Made by a program: the position numbers and the translations under genes. Source: an uncultured Flavobacteriaceae bacterium (GTDB lineage: Bacteria; Bacteroidota; Bacteroidia; Flavobacteriales; Flavobacteriaceae). Taken from it: a stretch of 35,904 nt of DNA. The notes under the pieces were generated by a model, which was not told where the DNA came from, did not search any database, and was given only the letters and a program-made list of their open reading frames with translations. Where the stretch lies: positions 1 through 35,904 of the forward strand of contig CALGUD010000128.1 of assembly GCA_937901915.1 (NCBI GenBank). The letters are read 5' to 3'. Shown piece by piece: positions 32,109-35,904 of this stretch (positions are counted from its first letter, which is position 1; each line of letters begins with the position of its first letter).

Positions 32109-33254
32109 TTAAGATATTTTTTTAAATATAGCTGCCGTATTACAGCCACCAAAGCCTGATGCTGTTTTTAAGAATATCTTTAATTTTTTTGATGTTGCTT
32201 TTTCTATAACATTTATAGGTTTTGAAACACCTAATGTATTGAAACCTGCCGAAGCAAACAATTTATTATGGTGTAAAGAATGCATCCCTATGATTGTTTC
32301 GAGCAACCCTGAAGCACCTAAAGTATGTCCAAAATAACCTTTAAAACTATTTAACGGGACTTTGGCCAGCCCTGTCCTGTTAAATGCAATGGCTTCCATC
32401 TCATCGTTAAAGCTTGTTGCCGTTCCGTGTGCCGAAATGTAATCGATATCTCCTGCGGATAATCTGGCTTCTTGCATGGCCTTTTTTATACTTTGATATA
32501 AGCCTTCCCCTGTTCTCGATGGACCCGAAATATGATTGGCATCATTACAAGTAGCTTCTCCCAAGAGCTGAACAGATTCTTTAACTAAATTTGTCTTTCT
32601 TGATGTTACCAAGACGCTTGCTACGGCCTCCCCCAGGTTTATACCCGACCTGTTATTATCATAGGGCATGCAGGGAGCCTCACTTAAAGCCTGAAAGGAG
32701 TCGAAGCCGGACAAAACAAACCGGCTTATGATATCCCCGCTTACTATAAAAACATGATCATACATGCCTTCATTTATATAACGCTTGGCGACAGGTACTG
32801 CTAAAATTCCGGAAACACATGCATTAGATAAAATGATGGCTTCATTTTTAAAATCAAAAAAATCTTTGATCACTTTGCCCGGGCTGCTTAAATACACCCG
32901 GTCTTCGGGAAAAGAAGAATTATTTTCCAGAAGATCGATATTTCCTTTGGTGGTGGAAATTATAAGTCCGACACGTTCATTTAACTCAATACCCGCATCT
33001 TCAATGACTTTTTGAAGAGACAGAATCATCATTGTTTCTAATCGGGTATAATTTGTTTTTGTGCTTATATTGTTGAAATTGTCTTTTAATTCATCTGAAT
33101 TAATGAGTGAAGCAAAGAAGTCTTTATTAAAAAGCTTGTCGTTATTTACTTTTTTAATCCCTGAAATCCCCCTTTCAACATTATATACTACGGCTTCACT
33201 GTTAAATCCCAGTGAAGAAACAATATTGTTGTATGAAAGATAGATGTTATTCAT
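32109..33254 (-). CDS. Beta-ketoacyl-ACP synthase (FabF-like), second active copy
   Basis: 381 aa with Cys146 in SNACVSGILA, His276 in SAHGTATSFND and His310 in GYFGHTLGASGLLE. All three catalytic residues are present, so it should be active. Aryl-polyene systems commonly use two different ketosynthases; this one may perform the first condensation or support a different chain stage. It overlaps the dehydratase gene by 8 bp. Confidence 0.92.
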   Translation of the reverse strand: MNNIYLSYNNIVSSLGFNSEAVVYNVERGISGIKKVNNDKLFNKDFFASLINSDELKDNFNNISTKTNYTRLETMMILSLQKVIEDAGIELNERVGLIISTTKGNIDLLENNSSFPEDRVYLSSPGKVIKDFFDFKNEAIILSNACVSGILAVPVAKRYINEGMYDHVFIVSGDIISRFVLSGFDSFQALSEAPCMPYDNNRSGINLGEAVASVLVTSRKTNLVKESVQLLGEATCNDANHISGPSRTGEGLYQSIKKAMQEARLSAGDIDYISAHGTATSFNDEMEAIAFNRTGLAKVPLNSFKGYFGHTLGASGLLETIIGMHSLHHNKLFASAGFNTLGVSKPINVIEKATSKKLKIFLKTASGFGGCNTAAIFKKIS

Positions 33255-33714
33255 GTATGCCGGTTTCGTTTAATACCGTATTCATTTCAGCTTCTGCTAT
33301 TATTTTTACACCGAGACTGGTAATTAGCTTAACTATTGTCATATTCGCTACTTCGTAAGTAACATGTACCTCTGTGGTTATTCTATCGTTGATTTTGGGA
33401 AGATTCACAATATTTAAACTTTTAACAGAACCGATAAAACCTTCTTTCACAGGAAGTTGCTCCAGATAGAATTTGTATCCTGTGTGTACAGCAGCTGTTT
33501 GTGCCATGTGTTCAATGAGACCAGTTTCACTAAAGTAGCCGTCTTCTACAAAAATATTCGTATCTGCTATATTTAACTCTGAAATTGCTTTTAGAGTACT
33601 ATAATAAATCAACGCATCAACCATTACCATGGGTTCACGGTGCGGGATTAATTTTTTTATAAAATCCGATTCTCTAATAGGTTCTTTAAGTAAATTCCCT
33701 TCATTTGATATCAT
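33247..33714 (-). CDS. Hotdog-fold dehydratase, ApeP-like
   Basis: About 155 aa from the ATG at 33714; a start at 33726 is also possible, and both lie inside the acyltransferase end. It has IPHREPMVMVDAL near the N-terminus and the central helix ETGLIEHMAQTAAVHTGY, as in FabZ-like ApeP proteins of aryl-polyene clusters. With the hotdog protein at 25014 the cluster has two dehydratases, matching the ApeI/ApeP pair known from aryl-polyene synthesis. Confidence 0.83.
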   Translation of the reverse strand: MISNEGNLLKEPIRESDFIKKLIPHREPMVMVDALIYYSTLKAISELNIADTNIFVEDGYFSETGLIEHMAQTAAVHTGYKFYLEQLPVKEGFIGSVKSLNIVNLPKINDRITTEVHVTYEVANMTIVKLITSLGVKIIAEAEMNTVLNETGIHE

Positions 33715-34582
33715 CCCAAAAATCATAAAAATTAAACCATTGCAAAGGATATTTTCTTAAGATCCACTCCAAATTATCAGTATATTTTTCGAGTAAATCT
33801 TGTGCATCCCGTTGTTTTACCTCAACCTTTCTTGCATATAAATGATAGTGCATTTTAGGTTCCCGCATTACATACACAAACAATACAGGAACGTTTAACC
33901 TGCTCCCCAAATGAAAGGGGCCTAACGGAAATTTTGCTGTTTTGCCTAACAACGCTGCTTCCATATACTTTGTATTGGCCAGGTAGCGGTCACCTGCAAT
34001 GCATATAATCCTGTTTTCGGCAAGTGCAGCGTTTATTTCAAAGATATGTGAAAAATCATCTTTCACAATGATAAACTGCATGAGGTCCCTTTTTAAATAC
34101 TTTCCTAAATAATCTTTAATGTCCTGGTGGTCCTGGTCTGTAATTACAATACTTATGGCAGCATCGGTTAATTGCTCTTTAAAAAAGTACTGGGCAAGTT
34201 CAAAATTCCCAATGTGAGCACTAATAAGGAGGCCCCCTTTTTTTAATTTCAACGCCTCATGTATTAATTCCTCTCCATCAAATTCATAGGAATACCCTTT
34301 ATTTAATCCAGCTGAAATAGCAATTTTATCGATTAAGGTTTGTCCGAATACGAAATATGTTTTGTAAATGCTCACCAGGCTTTTAAACCTGCTGTAGTGG
34401 AACCTTTTTCGGAAATAATGATATAATGCCCGGGCTTTTTTTCCGGTGAAAAGACAAAAATAAGGAACAGGAAGATGCATTAATGCGTATGCTGCATTAA
34501 TGCCAAAATTCTTCATAAAGAAAATAAATATTTTAAATCCAAAAACGGTACCTCGTGATTTTCCATCCCATTCCGTTGCCAT
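33701..34582 (-). CDS. Lysophospholipid acyltransferase family protein (LpxL/HtrB-like)
   Basis: 293 aa with a hydrophobic N-terminal region (about residues 14-46) and the HxxxxE catalytic motif SAHIGNFELAQ (His123, Glu128). The middle block AGDRYLANTKYMEAALLGK and the PLGPFHLGSRLNVPVLFVYV region are typical of lipid A-type acyltransferases. It may link the polyene to a lipid anchor. It is the first gene of the leftward cluster; the ATG at 34582 is preceded by about 230 bp without genes, where the main promoter should lie. Confidence 0.87.
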   Translation of the reverse strand: MATEWDGKSRGTVFGFKIFIFFMKNFGINAAYALMHLPVPYFCLFTGKKARALYHYFRKRFHYSRFKSLVSIYKTYFVFGQTLIDKIAISAGLNKGYSYEFDGEELIHEALKLKKGGLLISAHIGNFELAQYFFKEQLTDAAISIVITDQDHQDIKDYLGKYLKRDLMQFIIVKDDFSHIFEINAALAENRIICIAGDRYLANTKYMEAALLGKTAKFPLGPFHLGSRLNVPVLFVYVMREPKMHYHLYARKVEVKQRDAQDLLEKYTDNLEWILRKYPLQWFNFYDFWDDIK

Positions 34583-34809
34583 TGGTGTAGTAAGAGTTAT
34601 GTTGAATTAAAACGTTGCTTGTTTATTATAGATAGTGTACTAAAATAGTAAAATTATATTAGTGAATCAGATCCTCATCAGATGTTTTATTTTTAATTTT
34701 CTTTTCCAAAGGATTTTAACCACTTAATTAGGTTAAACAGATTTTATGTAGTAACTCATTTGCTTTTTTTATTTCTTCCCTGATTTTTTCCAGGTATTTT
34801 ATCAGGGCT
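34583..34809. other. Upstream region of the pigment cluster
   Basis: No gene is recognised. TAATTTTA on the minus strand (34649-34656) is a weak -7 candidate for the cluster. CCCTGAT (34778-34784) and ATCAGGG (34801-34807) form an inverted repeat with a 16-base loop just beyond the parE remnant. Confidence 0.4.
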
Positions 34810-35016
34810 TTATTTTAGTCTTTTTTTGATATCCATTCTTTGATGCAGAATTCTGATAATTTCAACAATATCATTATCGGTCTTTCTATAAAAAATCAAA
34901 TGGGATTTTACTTTAGTTACCCCATAGCCTTTTCGTGTTTGTTCTACGGATTTTCCAGTCAGAAAATTATCTCAACTATCGCCTGTTTACTTATTTCGAT
35001 ATTTGTTTATACTCAT
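34810..35016 (-). pseudogene. Decayed ParE-type toxin gene
   Basis: The ATG at 35016 overlaps the parD stop, as in intact parDE operons. The frame reads MSINKYRNK and stops. One base shift restores ISKQAIVE, then stops again. A third segment, NFLTGKSVEQTRKGYGVTKV through LIFYRK and RILHQRMDI to TAA at 34810-34812, is clearly the ParE C-terminus. The whole is 207 bp against about 290-300 bp for a normal gene, so about 40 central codons are missing in addition to the frameshift. The toxin must be inactive. Confidence 0.85.
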
Positions 35017-35255
35017 AGGTGTTTTCGATGTAGTTCTTTTAAATGTTCTTTTGCATCAAAATTTTCAACAAACCCACTTTGTTCACCGATTTCCAGCGCT
35101 TTAATCAATTCTCTTTCCTTCTTTTCTTCCTTTTCCAGAAGTCTTAAAGCCGAACGAATAACTTCGCTTACTGAACTATACCTTCCGGACTTCACTTCAT
35201 TTTGGATGAACTCCTCAAAATGATCTCCAAGGGATATTGATGTATTCTTTCCCAT
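35013..35255 (-). CDS. parD: ParD-like type II antitoxin (ribbon-helix-helix)
   Basis: 80 aa. The N-terminal ribbon-helix-helix DNA-binding part is TSISLGDHFEEFIQNEVKSG, followed by the family block RYSSVSEVIRSALRLLEKEE and a charged C-terminal toxin-binding tail. The gene is intact, with its own promoter and a palindromic operator upstream, while its toxin partner is destroyed. It may now act only as an autorepressor or as an antidote to related toxins elsewhere. Confidence 0.9.
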   Translation of the reverse strand: MGKNTSISLGDHFEEFIQNEVKSGRYSSVSEVIRSALRLLEKEEKKERELIKALEIGEQSGFVENFDAKEHLKELHRKHL

Positions 35256-35272
35256 TTTAGAATGTGTTTATT

Positions 35273-35303
35273 CAAATATACCAAAACTTGGTATTGCATC
35301 AAA
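35273..35303 (-). promoter_or_regulatory. parD promoter (Bacteroidota TTTG-N19-TATATTTG)
   Basis: On the minus strand TTTG (35300-35303) and TATATTTG (35273-35280) are exactly 19 bp apart, a full match to the Bacteroidota consensus. The -7 box lies 17 bp before the parD ATG. This is the best promoter match in the window. Confidence 0.8.
35278..35294. promoter_or_regulatory. Probable ParD operator
   Basis: ATACCAA (35278-35284) and TTGGTAT (35288-35294) form a perfect 17-bp inverted repeat with centre AAC. It overlaps the -7 box and fills the spacer of the parD promoter, the expected place for autorepression by a ribbon-helix-helix antitoxin. Binding is inferred. Confidence 0.7.
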
Positions 35304-35375
35304 AAAGCCTCCGATTAAAAATGATAAAAATCGTTATGATATTATCCATACCTCTCATTCCAAACAATTTTATTC

Positions 35376-35904
35376 TCATTCCATTTTTAACGGATTGTTT
35401 ATAATGTATCGGGAAATGTTGTCATAGGATTTACCATTGCGGATAATGTGGTCGTGATACCGTGATTGCCAGCAAAATTCCGGATCAATACAACGGGCGT
35501 TTTTGGTAACCCCGATTTTGAATCCACGGATAATGGATGCCAGATTTTTGGATTGTGGGCCGAATTTATTTTTTGGTTTGTTTGTGTCATCCGGGTTGGT
35601 TTGTTCATCATTCCGGCCATCATCGGGTTTGTCAATTATTACAATTCCATGCACATGGTCGGGCATAATCACAAATGCACCCAATTTCACGGACGGGAAA
35701 TGGCCTGGTATTTCCTGCCAGCATTGTTCTGCAATTTTCCCGATTTCGGATAATTGCATTTGTTTGGTTAATCCGGAATGTTGGCCCTCCACTATTTTCC
35801 CAAACCAACAGATACGGTTTTGGGTACAAATGGTCACAAAATATGCGGCATTCCAACCGTAATCCCAATTTTTTAATCGGGCAGATTCAATGCGGAATTT
35901 ATTT
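35376..35904 (-). CDS. REP-associated tyrosine transposase (RAYT, IS200-like Y1), 5' end outside window
   Basis: The stop is at 35376 and the frame stays open to the right edge, so the start is missing. The readable protein begins NKFRIESARLKNWDYGWNAA followed by YFVTICTQNR, the usual N-terminal RAYT block. The HUH motif is MPDHVHGIV, and the C-terminal block WQSRYHDHIIRNG...YDNISRYIINNP holds the candidate catalytic Tyr. RAYTs are single-copy transposases linked to spread of REP palindromes. An internal ATG gives a shorter reading, but the upstream homology shows the gene is longer. Base composition is richer in GC than the neighbouring genes. Confidence 0.88.
   Translation of the reverse strand, partial: NKFRIESARLKNWDYGWNAAYFVTICTQNRICWFGKIVEGQHSGLTKQMQLSEIGKIAEQCWQEIPGHFPSVKLGAFVIMPDHVHGIVIIDKPDDGRNDEQTNPDDTNKPKNKFGPQSKNLASIIRGFKIGVTKNARCIDPEFCWQSRYHDHIIRNGKSYDNISRYIINNPLKME

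Noticed and set aside
34778..34807. Inverted repeat CCCTGAT/ATCAGGG as terminator of parDE
   Set aside because: On the minus strand it is followed by an A-rich, not T-rich, run; it remains only an inverted repeat.
34840..35223. 127-aa reading frame on the plus strand
   Set aside because: It is antisense to parD and the parE remnant, which have clear homology on the other strand; the plus-strand protein has no recognisable domain.

Overview
The window looks like chromosome of a low-GC member of the Bacteroidota, most likely a Flavobacteriaceae. Three things point there. The -7 promoter boxes fit the Bacteroidota consensus TAnnTTTG, best seen upstream of parD. The tRNA gene has no encoded CCA. 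A flexirubin/aryl-polyene type pigment cluster is present, as is common in that family. Family assignment is inference from gene content; no ribosomal marker lies here.

Layout. 129-4857: housekeeping genes: pbpC and dinB leftward, then an NAD(P)-binding oxidoreductase and a CYTH protein rightward. 4937-12246: a thiamin operon behind a TPP riboswitch, in the order thiS-thiC-(ThiE/TenI-like)-thiD-thiE-thiG-thiH-thiF; it makes both the pyrimidine and thiazole halves of thiamin and joins them. 12299-14418: an enoyl-CoA hydratase and a MATE exporter, leftward. 14464-16622: a repeat-rich region built around one intact tRNA-Ala(GGC). A small GIY-YIG nuclease gene overlaps the tRNA 5' end. Two broken tRNA-Ala fragments flank the pair and carry GC-rich palindromic inserts. 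Then follow 140-bp structured repeats and an SRPBCC/AHSA1 gene broken by one stop codon. 16623-17421: two tandem paralogous small membrane-anchored proteins of unknown role.

17514-34582: a leftward aryl-polyene/flexirubin-like cluster of 15 tightly packed genes: acyltransferase, two hotdog dehydratases, two catalytically intact ketosynthases, two Cys-less ketosynthase-like proteins, an ACP, O-methyltransferase, polysaccharide deacetylase, LolA-like carrier, GT2-DUF2062 glycosyltransferase, MMPL transporter, JmjC-like cupin, Ntn-hydrolase lipoprotein and PaaK-like ligase. The ligase, ACP, ketosynthases and dehydratases would build a polyene chain on an aryl starter. The methyltransferase tailors it, and the acyltransferase, glycosyltransferase, LolA-like protein and MMPL would attach and move it in the envelope. 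No ketoreductase or aromatic amino acid ammonia-lyase is seen. A RhuM-Fic gene on the opposite strand cuts the operon in two.

34810-35904: accessory DNA: a ParD antitoxin with a clear promoter/operator, a decayed parE toxin, and the end of a REP-associated tyrosine transposase (RAYT) gene running off the right edge.
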